Shown here one piece after another: positions 1 to 46,346 of a stretch of 50,580 bases of DNA. A program made the position numbers and the translations under genes. The notes beneath the pieces were generated by a model, which did not search any database, was not told the origin of the DNA, and saw only the letters and a list, made by a program, of their open reading frames with translations. This DNA is from Aplysia californica (lineage: Eukaryota; Mollusca; Gastropoda; Aplysiida; Aplysiidae), in contig NW_004797847.1 in assembly GCF_000002075.1 (NCBI RefSeq), positions 471,270 to 521,849 on the forward strand, in the 5' to 3' direction. How positions within the stretch are numbered: position 1 is the first letter of the stretch; every line of letters starts with the position of its first letter.

Positions 1-4
1 TCAC

Positions 5-16209
<16,205 letters not shown>

Positions 16210-17248
16210 CTTGTAATATGTTTAACGGACGGAAGCATTCGCAAAATCCTCTTAGGAGCAAGGGAGAATCACACTTGTATTGTCCTTGTTGTCGTTGTAG
16301 CGCTGAACTTTCGAATGTTGCTCAAGCTTACACTTACTGTCACTTACAGAGTCAATAAAGAATAGTCTAGAGTAATCCCCCTTGGCGATTTATAGTTGAC
16401 CAGGCTTTTTCCAATTTCCAGTTGTCATTTGCTGCCGAAAGTCCAAGTACAGTACATGATACTTCTTCATTTTATTTTAACGTTGACGGAATATAATTTA
16501 GCCTAAAAAAGGAAGAAAATGGAGGCAGATTACTTTGAGAGCGGTAGCATAATATCATTACATGTATTACTATGAAAGAATACAAGCTTAAGTCCAAATA
16601 ACGAACTTTGATTTCCCCTGTCACAAAGGTGGCCCTTATAAAGAAAGAAAGACCTCGAAACAATTGAATGAATTAGAAGGTCCTTTCAAGAATAGATCTA
16701 TCTTGAACCCGTAGGCTAACAAACAACGCTTCTGCCACAAACATCAAGTGAAAGTTGAATCACAATCAAGGATTTTAGACTTACAACAAATAACTTGCAT
16801 GATCATAATCTAAGTTTCTTCATAAACAAAAGGCAAGTGATCGTCCTGCTTGTTTTGGGAGCCTAAGGAATTGTTTATAATTCATTATTTTTTGGGGGGT
16901 GATGTTTCAAATATGGTAAGGTTTAATAGTATTAAAAAGTGGCTTTGAGAAAATAATAGTTTTACGCCACCCCAAAGAAAACCAAACAAAAGAGAACAGG
17001 CAACAGCAGCTTGCATGATACCGAACAGGACAATCGGGCAAGGCTCAGTGAAGCAATAGGGAAAGTGAAACCACACCGACAGGCGCTTCCGCGCTTCCTC
17101 AAACAAACAATGGTGGGGCGGGCACAGACCAGCACACAGCCGCATGTAGGCTAGTGGATTTGTAAATAGAATCAGAGGAAATTTTTGTTTTTTAATTGTG
17201 ATTTTATATTTTACATATATTTTAACGTTGTACTGAAAGTTGAGCACA
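16210..17248. promoter_or_regulatory. Head-to-head intergenic region, probable bidirectional promoter of ANAPC7 and GLE1
   Basis: About 1.04 kb separates the two divergent start codons, with no coding exon or SINE-A copy inside. A GC-box-like GGGGCGGG lies at 17115-17122, about 130 bases before the GLE1 ATG. I see no obvious TATA box at a useful distance from either gene. The promoter role is inferred from gene layout and the GC box. Untranslated first exons cannot be excluded. Confidence 0.5.
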
Positions 17249-36276
<19,028 letters not shown>

Positions 36277-37362
36277 TGATGAAATTTTGTGGCATAGGGG
36301 GTTCCGTTCCCTCCCTCCCTCCCTCCTAAGGAAGGACTTGAGTGTTGCAGTTCCGGGGAAGAATATCTCACGCTGTCTTAGGGGGCTTCTAGAATGTCTG
36401 GTATGGGTGATGAGTAAGTGCGAAATACGGTACCCCCCACTAAAGGACTTCTGGCTCAGAGTGTTTTTGGTAGGGGGGGGGGGGGGAAGAGAATATGTAC
36501 GAAGTATGGTATCGATACCTCCCCCCCCACCCCCACCAATCATCACCACTGCAGGTTAATCATCAAAATCATCAACACTTTGCCACCTCATCTTGCTGAT
36601 TGGAGATGTTTACCACTCAAGTTTCTTTGGATTTTCCCCTAAATATGACGGCAGAGTGTTTATCATCACCACTGCAGGTTAGTCATCACCACTGCAGGTT
36701 AAGTTACAGCGAAGAACCACTCTGCTGAACGAACACCTTTTTCCTCCACGTAAGGAACTTGTAGCCACTCTGAAATGTGTGGCTGTGTGTGAAAGATGTC
36801 AGTTACAGTCCGTGACTCCGCCACGCGCTGGGCACGGTATCCCCGAGTGTTGTGAACAGCCATGACACCACGTACCTCAGTAGTACAGGGTCCCAGGTCT
36901 GATCTGGCCACGGGTGGGGGAAGTGGCCTGTTTAGACTTAATTCATCACTGTCATCGTCGTCACTATCATCATCAACATCGTTGTTAATTTCATCTGTAT
37001 TGTCATTTTCTTTCTTTTCATCAAAAATTGTCGTAATGATCACTGTATTCTGTTGGTCTTTGATGTAGCATGGGCTGAAGCACTGCTTGTTTTGAAGGAA
37101 GTGGTGTCTGTTACGGAAGTTTTCCTTTTTTGACAACCTTTAGGCATAAGAAGTTGCATAAGAGATCGGTGTAGTCTGGTCTTTGTGTTCTACGGCTAGG
37201 TTCTTTTTTTTTTTTTTTTTTTGCGTTCAAATTACTTTGGGGGGGGGAGGGGAGTGTGTAAGCTCAGTTTGTCGGGAATGCCTGCAGTGCTTGAGGAAAA
37301 AGTGACGTGTTTTAAATTTTTCATTTTCTGATGACTGGTCTGTGCATTTTGTAAATAGAGAG
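36277..37362. other. GLE1 3' flank, presumed 3' UTR and intergenic
   Basis: No convincing AATAAA seen. It holds poly-G/poly-C runs (36474-36486, 36522-36530), three copies of ATCACCACTGCAGGTTA (36541, 36664, 36685), a GTCATC-type triplet tract near 36950-36990 and poly-T at 37204-37222. Confidence 0.5.
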
Positions 37363-37608
37363 TTGGTCGCTTTTAAGGACAAGCGGGCTGACCCAGATTT
37401 TGTGGGTTTCCAGAAATCTTGATCTATACCAAGAGTTGGGGGGAATTGCCCTACCTATAGAAGTTTGGTTTCACTGGTGTATATTTGTTTGGTTCTAGAG
37501 AAAACTGTCCTTGAATTTTAATGAAGCTGAAAAAGGGTCTAAAAACTACCTTCGATTTTCTCAAAACAGCATTTTTCGGGATAGCCCCCTTGAGCCTAAA
37601 AGCGGCCG
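37363..37608 (+). mobile_element. MITE-1 copy
   Basis: Both termini are present but diverged (TTGGTCGCTTTTAAGGACAA; CCTAAAAGCGGCC). Confidence 0.8.
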
Positions 37609-37740
37609 GTTTATGTTTTATGATCATAGTGTTGTAACCTCACAGGTGTCCTTTGTTGTAACATTTCTCACTCAATTTCAGCAACACTTTTACAATAGAT
37701 GCTTCCAAAATTTTGTTCTACAGAAGACAAACAACATATG

Positions 37741-38172
37741 TGAGGCAGCGTGGTGGAATCAGGCTCTCGTCAAAATAATCAAAGTTGAAGAAACTTTTTT
37801 TCTTTTGGTTTGTGAATTTTTATCAAATTTTTGTTTTTTGGCTCAACACCTTTCATGTCCATAAAAGAACTCATTTTTGTGTGGATTTTTCCGAAAAGCG
37901 TTGATTAAAGGCACAAAAACGTACATTTTCAGTTACCACGAACTCTTAAGATAAGGAAATAACTAATCTTTGGCGACCATTTTCTCACTAATTTTACCTC
38001 TGAAAACAGGTGACCCCCCCACCTCCTTCTTTCGCAAATATCAGGACTTGTATTCAAGATAAATGGATATTTTTTTCATCCAAATAAAGACAAGTGAATA
38101 AGCTTTAAGATGATACCCATTACTCCACATGCCCAAAAATTGACGAGAGCCTGATTCCACCACACTGCCTCA
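37741..38172 (+). mobile_element. MITE-2, full-length copy
   Basis: Well-preserved termini TGAGGCAGCGTGGTGGAATC and GATTCCACCACACTGCCTCA; CATATG adjoins both ends. Confidence 0.85.
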
Positions 38173-38175
38173 CAT

Positions 38176-38421
38176 ATGGTCGCTTTTAAAGACAAGCGGG
38201 TTGACCCAGATTTCGGGGGGATTCCAGAAATCTTAACCTACACCAAAAGTGGACATTGCCCTGCCTATAGGAGAAGTTTGGTTTCATTGGTGTGTATATT
38301 TGTTTGGTTATAGAGAAAACTCCTTGTCTTTTAAAGAAATTGAACAAGGGGCAAAAACTTTACCTTCAATTTTCTCAAAACAGTATGTTTCGGGATAGCC
38401 CCCTTGTGCTTAAAAGCCTAA
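38176..38421 (+). mobile_element. MITE-1 abutting MITE-2
   Basis: Starts three bases after the MITE-2 terminus. The left end TGGTCGCTTTTAAAGACAAG is clear and the right end is reduced to GTGCTTAAAAGCC. Confidence 0.8.
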
Positions 38422-39600
38422 TATGATTAGGACTGTGTACAAGTGTTCACTTTGTATGAATGTATCATGTATGTGATTGCATTTTCAAGTATTGATTTAT
38501 AGAAATGTTACGTTTTTTTGAAGTGTAAAGAGCCAAATTGGCATGGCCACCATGTAATGTAATATAAATGAACTGAACTATCAGTCCACCTTTTTTTTTC
38601 ATATTAAACGACATTTTGTGAACAGAAAAGAATTTGTTTTGTTTGCTCACATTCACGTCCTTCCTTCAGGGTTAGTTTGAGCTGAGCTTGATTGGTAACG
38701 ATATTGGTGTGTGTCCGTCTCTTTGGAGTCTTCTTTTGCTGTTGGTGCTAGCTCTGTGCTCACCTCTGCGACTGACTGATCGAAGTTCATACTTAAAAGT
38801 AAGGTATCGAATAAGCACACCCCCCCCCCCCCCCTGCTTATTAATTTCCAGATTTTTTGGCCCCCCCGTTTATTATTTTCCAGCTTGCCATAACCGACGA
38901 TCATGTGAAACGTATCTAGAATCTAGATATAGTGAATGAAACTTCTTTTTTTTAAAATAAATGGCAAATTTCCCTCAGTATTAATACCGGTACCGAGTTG
39001 GCTACCTCAATTTGCTGTGCATTTAAAAAACTTTTGCAGATATTCGTTTATAATTTTTTATGAAATTGGTTTCTTCCTAAATGGGAAAAGCTGTCATAGT
39101 AACTTATTAAAATCACACAAATTTCATGATCTCTTGTTCTTTTATTAACTGAAGGAGACCTAAAACAGATTGGTTCCTAATAACACAGGGGCATGAGGTT
39201 GAATGCGCCACATCCCACCCCCGGTTTAATAATATGTGAAGCGAGCTGACAAAATGAGTTACTTCTCGGATTTTATCCTGGAAATAAATCATCACGCTTA
39301 TAGGTGAAGTTTTTACAATTTATAAGTCATCAATGATTTATTTATAGAGGCATCAGCCATCCATGTCCAGGTGCTGTTTTAGCCTCACAATTTATAAGTA
39401 TGAAATAAGAAAAGGCATTTTGTACTTTAAGATTGCGGCATCAATAGAAAAATCTACAAATTTCACCCTAGTGTCGACTTTTGGCCAATATCTCTGTTTG
39501 AAGATTGTGAGAAGGAACTCGTTTTGTCAGCTCGCCTCACATATTAATTTTCGACCACTTGTCCCCCCCCCCCCCCCCTCTTTATTCGATACCTCAGAGC
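38422..39600. other. Intergenic stretch without a supported gene
   Basis: AT-rich unique-looking DNA with poly-C tracts at about 38820-38834 and 39564-39579. No exon, RNA gene or known repeat recognised. Confidence 0.5.
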
Positions 39601-39605
39601 ATTGC

Positions 39606-39929
39606 TCTATTGACTCTCAACTGACTTGTGGTTCTATTGACTCTCAACTGACTTGTGGTTCTATTGACTCTCAACTGACTTGTGGTTCTGTTGACTCTCA
39701 ACTGACTTGTGGTTCTATTGACTCTCAACTGACTTGTGGTTCTATTGACTCTCAACTGACTTGTGGTTCTATTGACTCTCAACTGACTTGTGGTTCTATT
39801 GACTCTCAACTGACTTGTGGTTCTATTGACTCTCAACTGACTTGTGGTTCTATTGACTCTCAACTGACTTGTGGTTCTATTGACTCTCAACTAACTTGTG
39901 GTTCTATTGACTCTCAACTAACTTGTGGT
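39606..39929. repeat. 27-bp minisatellite, 12 units
   Basis: Unit TCTATTGACTCTCAACTGAC plus TTGTGGT, nearly identical across units, the last two with CTAACTTG. The 27-bp period keeps frames open on both strands (SIDSQLTCG on plus). Confidence 0.95.
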
Positions 39930-40002
39930 TGTGTGCCCCACTGTGGTTGACACATTCTTTTTTTTTCCCAATGTTCGAATTGTCCTCGCCTGTTCCACGG
40001 AT

Positions 40003-40185
40003 GTGGGTGGTTGGCGGGTGCTCTGGTGTGGTTTGCTTCTTCTTTCCTATCAAACATCTATCGTCCTTGTCTCCCCTTCTTTTTTATGTTTGTTACTCTC
40101 TTGTAACACCTCTAATCTTCTGGCGCTCATATGACCTTATGCAGTTGCGAGCGCCGAAAAACCCTATACTAAAACTAAACTAAAA
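40003..40185 (+). repeat. SINE-A, reference copy with 11-bp target-site duplication
   Basis: CTGTTCCACGG lies at 39990-40000 and 40186-40196. Structure: head GTGGGTGGTTGGCGGGTGCT; body with CTTTCCTATCAAACATCTAT; hairpin 1 GTTAC-TCTCTT-GTAAC; hairpin 2 with arms GGCGCTC and GAGCGCC about 20 bases apart; then an (ACTAAA)n tail. Variable duplications and frequent 5' truncation fit LINE-driven retroposition. I see no clear A or B box, so it is not an obvious tRNA SINE. Confidence 0.85.
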
Positions 40186-40346
40186 CTGTTCCACGGGTGG
40201 TCGGAGGGTGCCCCTGGTAGGACTGCGGGTGGTTGGAGGGTGCCCCTGGTAGGACCGTGGGTGGTTGGAAGGTGTTCCTGGTAGGACCTACTTCTTTACT
40301 TTCCCTTTATTGTTTGTGTCAGTCTGTATGTCTTACTTTTTCCTCG

Positions 40347-40522
40347 TGGGTGGTTGGCGGGAGCTCTGGTATTTTTTGCTCCTTCTTTCCCATCAAACAT
40401 CTATCGTCCTTATCTCCCCTTCTTCTTTTTAATGTTTGTTACTCTCTTGTAACACCTCTAATCTTCGGCACTTATATGCCCTCATTGTGTTGCAAGTGCC
40501 GTCAAACTCTTACTAAAACGAG
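40347..40522 (+). repeat. SINE-A, full-length copy
   Basis: GTGGGTGGTTGGCGGGAGCT to CTTACTAAAACGAGG, between GLE1 and TIMM22 next to short GGTAGGAC-type repeats (40195-40290). Confidence 0.85.
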
Positions 40523-40964
40523 GTAGAGACCTAAGTAACTTTGAATATCTGCACAAGACAAACGTTCTAAAAAAGGCGGAAATAATGCTCAGTGACCATA
40601 GCCACCCACTGACATCGGAATTTCAACTATCGACCCGCAGTAAACGATACATTTCCAAAAAAGCAAGAACAGACAGATATAGAAATTCATTCGTACCAAC
40701 TGCAGTGAGGTTACTGAACACACAGTGCTACAAATGAAACAGAGAGAGAGAGGAAGAGAGAAAGAGAGAGAGAATGAATGTGTTACGGAGCGGGTTGTCC
40801 CAGCCCGTGAGACATGTATTTACTTGGCCTAATGTCCTGTCTTGTTGTGCGTTTGCGTGAGTGCTCCTTTAAGTCTAACTTTTGTAATGTCAACTGCCAT
40901 TGTTAACGACCAAGACAAATTTCTCCCTGCGAGATGAATAAAGATTGTCATTGTCATTGTCAAC
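40523..40964 (+). mobile_element. LINE 3' end with C-terminal coding remnant
   Basis: 40528-40737 encodes DHSHPLTSEFQLSTRSKRYI and ARTDRYRNSFVPTAVRLLNT then a stop, a familiar LINE C-terminus. The 3' UTR holds a GA run, GTTAACGACCAAGACAAAT, AATAAAG and an (ATTGTC)n tail. Confidence 0.75.
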
Positions 40965-41038
40965 TTTTTCCTCTCCACTAAATGACGATTCTTGTATTGA
41001 TGAGCTTCTCTGCTATTATAAACAAAAAAAATCATCTG

Positions 41039-41451
41039 CGAGACAGCATGGTGAAATCAGGCACTTGTCAAAATTCAAAGTGAAGAAACTGGTATTTTCC
41101 TGAAGGTTTGTGAATTTTTATCGAATTTTCGTTTTTTGGCTCAACCCCTTCCATGCCCATTAAAGAACATGTTTCTGTGAGGATTTTACGGAAAAACTTT
41201 GATTAAATGCGTTTTCAGTTTTCACAGACTCTCAAGCTAAGGAAGTAACTCATCTCTTTGGTGGCCATTTTCTCACTCATTTTACCTCTAAAACCAGGTG
41301 ACCCCCACCTCCTTCATTCGCAAATATCTGGACTTCTGTTCAAGATAAAATGGACATTTTTTTTCATCCAAAGCAAGATAAATAAACAGATGATACCAAT
41401 AACACTACAAGCCTAAAAATTGACGAGCGCCTGATTACACTGTTTCATGAC
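41039..41451 (+). mobile_element. MITE-2 copy with decayed right end
   Basis: Starts GAGACAGCATGGTGAAATCA; internal blocks are in order; the right end reads TTGACGAGCGCCTGATTACA. Confidence 0.75.
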
Positions 41452-41515
41452 ACATCTGTTCCTGGCAGTTAGACATATGACATGGAAAGATTTACACCAG
41501 ACACAACAAATTTAG

Positions 41516-41990
41516 AACATTCACAAGAACCATTTAAAGAACATTCACAAGAGAACTATTTAAAGAACATTCACAAGTCGAGAACCATTTAAAGAACATT
41601 CACAAGAGCCATTTAAAGAACATTCACAAGAACCATTTAAAGAACATTCACAAGAACCATTTAAAGAACATTCACAAGAACCATTTAAAGAACATTCACA
41701 AGAACCATTTAAAGAACATTCACAAGAACCATTTAAAGAACATTCACAGAACCGTTTAATGAACATTCACAAGAACCATTTAAAGAACATTCACAAGAAC
41801 CATTTGAAGAACATTCACAAGAACCGTTTAATGAACATTCACAAGAACCATTTAAAGAATATTCACAAGAACCATTTAAAGAACATTCACAAGAACCGTT
41901 TAATGAACATTCACAAGAACCATTTAAAGAACATTCACAAGAACCGTTTAAAGAACATTCACAAGAACCATTTAATGAACCTTCACAACC
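41516..41990. repeat. 24-bp minisatellite downstream of TIMM22
   Basis: About 19 units of AACATTCACAAGAACCATTT plus AAAG, with variants (GTTTAATG, GAATATTC). Frames stay open on both strands, as the period is a multiple of three. Confidence 0.95.
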
Positions 41991-42004
41991 ACAGCGGGCA
42001 TACT

Positions 42005-42007
<3 letters not shown>

Positions 42008-42045
<38 letters not shown>
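42008..42045. repeat. (CA)n microsatellite
   Basis: Nineteen or so CA units between the minisatellite and the TIMM22 stop codon, possibly within its 3' UTR. Confidence 0.95.
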
Positions 42046-42046
<1 letters not shown>

Positions 42047-42153
42047 CATCATATCCCTGACACATTCTTTGACATCAACCTCACCCTCGCACTCTCCCAA
42101 TCCCATCCCCCATCCCAATCCCATCCCCTATCCCATCCCAGATCTTCCAACTG

Positions 42154-45100
42154 TCAATGCCTCATGTAGTAGTCAATGGCCGTCGAGAATAGGGCAAACC
42201 CAACTGCTCCGAAAACTCCGGCTTTGAGACCAGCTGAAAGCACAAACAAAACAAATGATAAGCTAGAATAGGAAAAAAAAGGGGTTGAAAAAAGGTGAGC
42301 AGTGCATGCATCGGAGAAGTGCCCATTCCGCATTACTTTTCAACATTTATGATTTTTTAAATTGATCGCTTTTAAGGACAAGCAGGCTAACTCAGATTTC
42401 GGGAATTTCCAGAAATCTTTACCAACACCAAAAATGGGCATTGTCCTACCTATAGGAGAAGTTTGGTTTCATTGGTATATTTGTTTGGTTATAGAGAAAA
42501 CACTCCTTGCCTTTTAAAGAAACCGAAAAAGGGGCAAAACTTTACCTTCAATTTTCTCAAAACAGTATTTTTCGGGATAGCCCCCTTGTGCTTAAAAGCG
42601 ACCAATTATTCAAAGCTCTTCGGGGCATGGCTGAGCCATTAAAATGCCATGTGACTTTAACAGATATAATGGATTTTTGTCTTATTTTTCTCAAATTACA
42701 TCTAAATATGTATGTTAAACTATATCTAAAATCAATCATTGAGGTGAAAACAGCAATACTTTGTACTTGATGATCACGAAACAGAGTGATGTGGAACAGA
42801 TAGAGCCATTGAAAGACTTTCAATTTTCCTGCATGCCACAATTCATGTTTTAAGAACACTGTACACTGTATCATACAGTGTCCTTCAAACATAAATTGGT
42901 CGCTTTTAAGGACAAGCGGGCTAACACCAGGTTTCGGGGGTTTCCAGAAATCCTGACCTACACCTAAAGCAGGCATTGCCCTACTTATAGGAGAAGTTTG
43001 GTTTCACTGGAGTGTATATTTGTTTGGTTAAAGAGAAAACTCTCCTTGTTTTTTAAAGAAACTGAACAAGGGGCAAAAACTTTATCATCGATTTTCTCAA
43101 AACAGCATTTTTCGGGATAGCCCCCTTGTGCTTAAAATTAAAAGCGACCAATTGTGGCATGCAGATCTCTAAGCAGACATTCGGTGTATACTTCAGGAAG
43201 GGGCTTCAAAATCAAAAATTTTGATGTTGATTATTTATGCCTTATTATCCTTCCAATATTCATACACAAAAAAGTACGAATGGAATTATAACAAGCTCAA
43301 ACTTAATCTTGCGTTAGTGGTTTTCAGACTCTTATTTCAAGATAAAACTGTTTTTCACCTAGTTTTTTCAAGGCCTCTCACATACACGTGTATGTATACG
43401 AACACACAAATGTTCTATCTGATCTATCAAAATCATAAGATTACTTGGGAGTCTTTGTCAAGATATTTTTAAAAAATGCTTGATATGATCTGTAACCTAA
43501 CATTTTTTACGTCAAATTTCTCAAAACTAAGTACTGAGCAGATAGAACTTTGCAGTACTAGTCTAGGGTACAGGGTAGCGAAATATTCCACAAGCTACAA
43601 GTTTCGATAGAACCTAAACTCTTACCTCTCAATCCCAGGATTCCACCTACAAAGCCACCTGCACAAGTTCCATTGATGAGTTCTGTCTTTCCTCGATACT
43701 GAAAAGGTTTTTTTAAAAGTTAAGTTAGAACCATGAACAACAATTATTGTTAAAATGATGTTAAAATTGATATGACGCTAATTACCCAATACTGCAGAGG
43801 TTTTTTTAAGTTAAGTCAGAACCAAAATACATGCCAATCTTCAAATGAACACAAACAAGGGCTAAAAATATTCTAAAGGGGTGTGGTTACTCAAGAGTGC
43901 AACCAAACAGAGTGTTAATAAATGGCAGTAAAACTTGCCAAGAGAAATGTTTGACACAAAAGGATAAGTGCATTACAAAAAGAACCTTCATCTTATTAAT
44001 AGAAAAACTTGAAAAAGACCAAATTTGAGCTCCCAACATAACTGCATCTTTGAAAAGCACACCATCATCTTTTTTTAAAGTAAGTGTTTTACAGCACTTG
44101 CAAAACAGTTGGCTCATAGAAGTGTTGAAGAATAGCAGTTTTACAAGAAAGTAACTACAAAAAAGGAGAGATATATATGGATGACAGATGTCTGAGGAAA
44201 GAAGGAGCTTTCTTCTGCTGCATGAAATACAGTCAAACCTGCTCTTAGTCTTAACAACCACTTGACAAAAATACAAACCTCTATACAAACTAGCGCTTCC
44301 CACTTCCCTTTTTGCTACATGTACATGATGACACTGTCCAAGAGAACATCTAAGTCTAAGATGACCACTTTTCTCCGTAATGGTTGGGAGTCTTGGACAG
44401 GTTCAATTAGGTCTTCTTCTTTAACTCTTTAAACCCTGAGTTTTTTTCACCGTTTCCCCAAGTTTTTTCTACAGTCACCTACACCTGGTACACTATGTCT
44501 CATTATAACCCCAAAAGCTAGCCTCTAACTTTTAAATAGCGGAAACACAGGCTTAGTCATTACCACAAAAAAACTTGGTTCGGCAATAGTTCCGAAAAAC
44601 AAGCAAAACCTAGTGCGAGCACTAAATAAAACAAAAGTTGTCACTAGTATCGGACGCTGCCAGCATCCGATGGGGAACAGGGTTATAATTACCGCCGGAG
44701 GCTCTCAGCATCCGATGGTATTTAAAAAGTAAAACCTGCTCACACTAAAGGTTATGAACATCTCTCTAGCATACTTAAAGAGTTATTTAAGGATTATATC
44801 TTCAATTGACATACCACAAAACTTAAAGAGTACCTTCAACTTACAACAAATATAAATTTAAAACAAAATTTAAGAGCATCCTCAACTTACCGATTCTATG
44901 ACACATTCTGTTCCTGCAAACATAGCCCCGACCAGAGCAAAGTTTTTTCCATATGACAAAGAACGCGCCTTCATTTCCCGCAGCACCATTCGAGTTGTGG
45001 GGGTTTCCGTCGTCATTGTAGACATAGGGTCCACACCAGCGGTAAAAAGACCAAACGCAGCACCCAAGGCAAAACCTAGAAATAGAAACATACGCAATAT

Positions 45101-46346
45101 ATAGGGCATACCATGTATCAGAAGGACTTCCGTAACGAGCGACCACCCCATCAAACACAATAAAGAACAGGCCTAACCCTAACCCTACCCCTCAATTCTA
45201 CTCTGTCTCATAGTGGTCGCTCGTTTCGGAAGTCCTCCCCGTGTATCTGTGTAAGAGAATTTTCAAGCTGCAAGGGAAAAAAAAGTTTTTTTTAAAAAAA
45301 ATTTTTAATTAGAGACGCATAGATCTAGATTTTTCTATGTGTGTAAAGTTACTGTAATGTAAAGAAAACACTGTTGCAGTAATAATAAATAAGCCAGAGG
45401 CAATGCTTGTAATGTGAACTGGAGGGCCATATACGCATAGACAGGCGCTCCACATTACGCTATGCATACGGGAGGGCCATGCTTAGCCACGAGGCTATGC
45501 GTTACGGGAGCCTACGCATATAGCCGCATTGAACAAAAATTTTATCATAATAATAAATTAAAAGCATTTAAAAGTACAAATTTTCAGTCAACAGCAAGCT
45601 TTATGCAAGCGCATTAACATCTGACTGTTATTACAACCCCAGCAGACCTAATCATTCTCAAACAATCTCATCTCAACCCCATTATTATTATAGGATTATA
45701 GAGGAAGCATACACTTGTACTTGCAGGCAGCCCACCAAACAAGCAGCATGCTAAGTTATTAACAGATAAATAAAAAAATTAGTAGATCTAATGGTGAAAC
45801 TAAAAATTTTGTCTGCGAACATATTTTCGTCAGCTTCCAATAGTTTGAATAGTATACACTCCTGCCCTGAAGTTGATATTATAGGCTCCGCAGCGCTATG
45901 TGATGTGATGCAATTTTTGGCAATGATAATGTAACGGTATGAGTATGAGGCTTTATGAGGTAGATCTAGTGAAAATGGCAAGGACAAATGAGAAAAGAAA
46001 TGCCAATCACGTCTCCAAAATATAGCACCATCTTGTAAGTAAGCTATGACCGTTCATTCTTCCACGAAAACTTACCAACAACACAACTGGCGGAAGACTT
46101 AAATGCACAACTGTCAAATACTCCTCTTATGAACAACTCCTCACGGGATAGGGGCATTTGAGGTATGCCGCCAACAGAAGCTAGAATGTTACTTTTAGGC
46201 TGCTTTTTGTTACCAATGACATGATCTATAATCAAATTGAAATTAGCAACGTCTTTTCCAGAGAAATTTTTGGGAATTCCAAGTTCATTGAGCTCCCCGG
46301 GTTCTGTTTGGGATCCGTCCTTGGCGGAGGCACTGGACGCGGCCAT
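42154..46346 (-). CDS. TIMM22: Mitochondrial import inner membrane translocase subunit Tim22, complete, 4 exons, 202 residues
   Basis: Channel subunit of the TIM22 complex, which inserts metabolite carriers and other polytopic proteins into the mitochondrial inner membrane. Exons on the minus strand: 46346-46076, 45075-44891, 43698-43626, 42233-42154. All are GT-AG, in phase, and end in TGA. The Tim17/22/23 family signature is clear: DSCAFKSSASCVVGFALGAA opens the first membrane segment, then FGLFTAGVDP, SYGKNFALVGAMFAGTECVI, NGTCAGGFVGGILGLRAGLK and the final FALFSTAIDYYM, which closely follows human IDYYLR. Glycine-rich hydrophobic stretches lie near residues 82-104, 133-150, 160-176 and 178-195. 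Cysteines 80, 88, 148 and 164 include candidates for the intramolecular disulfide known in this family. The ATG context AACATGG is close to ideal. The gene converges on GLE1; I found no convincing poly(A) signal in the tandem repeats downstream. Confidence 0.95.
42361..42606 (+). mobile_element. MITE-1, full-length, in TIMM22 intron 3
   Basis: Termini ATTGATCGCTTTTAAGGACA and TGCTTAAAAGCGACCAAT. Confidence 0.85.
42895..43152 (+). mobile_element. MITE-1, full-length, second copy in TIMM22 intron 3
   Basis: Termini ATTGGTCGCTTTTAAGGACA and AAAAGCGACCAAT, with an extra TTAAAA repeat at the right end. 43153-43625 shows nothing recognisable. Confidence 0.85.
44077..44215 (-). repeat. SINE-A, diverged copy in TIMM22 intron 2
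   Basis: The 3' hairpin and middle are recognisable (minus strand); the head is lost. Sense relative to TIMM22. Confidence 0.7.
44421..44732 (+). mobile_element. MITE-3, second copy
   Basis: Aligns along its length with 25657-25953 (TTAACTCTTTAAACCCTGA, TGTCTCATTATAACCCC, CAGCATCCGATGGGGAACAG). The right terminus is decayed. Confidence 0.75.
45121..45237. mobile_element. Small inverted-repeat element beside TIMM22 exon 2
   Basis: AGGACTTCCGTAACGAGCGA and its inverse GTCGCTCGTTTCGGAAGTCC lie about 75 bases apart. The interior carries CCTAACCCTAACCCTACCCC. Located in intron 1, about 45 bases from the exon 2 acceptor. Confidence 0.65.
45420..45535. repeat. Short imperfect repeats
   Basis: GGAGGGCCAT occurs twice and TACGCATA-like palindromic pieces several times. 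No family assigned. Confidence 0.4.
45540..45740 (-). repeat. Decayed tSINE 3' half
   Basis: ATAATAATAAAT, TCAACAGCAAGCTTTATGC, ACCCCAGCAGACC and GAAGCATACACTTG follow the order of the copy at 21513-21700. Confidence 0.55.

Noticed and set aside
36699-37136. 145-codon minus-strand open frame with an Asp-rich stretch
   Set aside because: No domain recognised. The acidic stretch comes from a GTC/ATC triplet tract, it lies just downstream of GLE1, and no splice or start context supports it.
39606-39929. Possible CRISPR array
   Set aside because: Units are directly adjacent without variable spacers and the setting is an animal nuclear genome.
41560-42169. Cys/Ser/Asn repeat protein on minus and Lys/Asn/His repeat protein on plus
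   Set aside because: Both are translations of the 24-bp minisatellite and (CA)n; mirrored openness on both strands is an artefact of the period.
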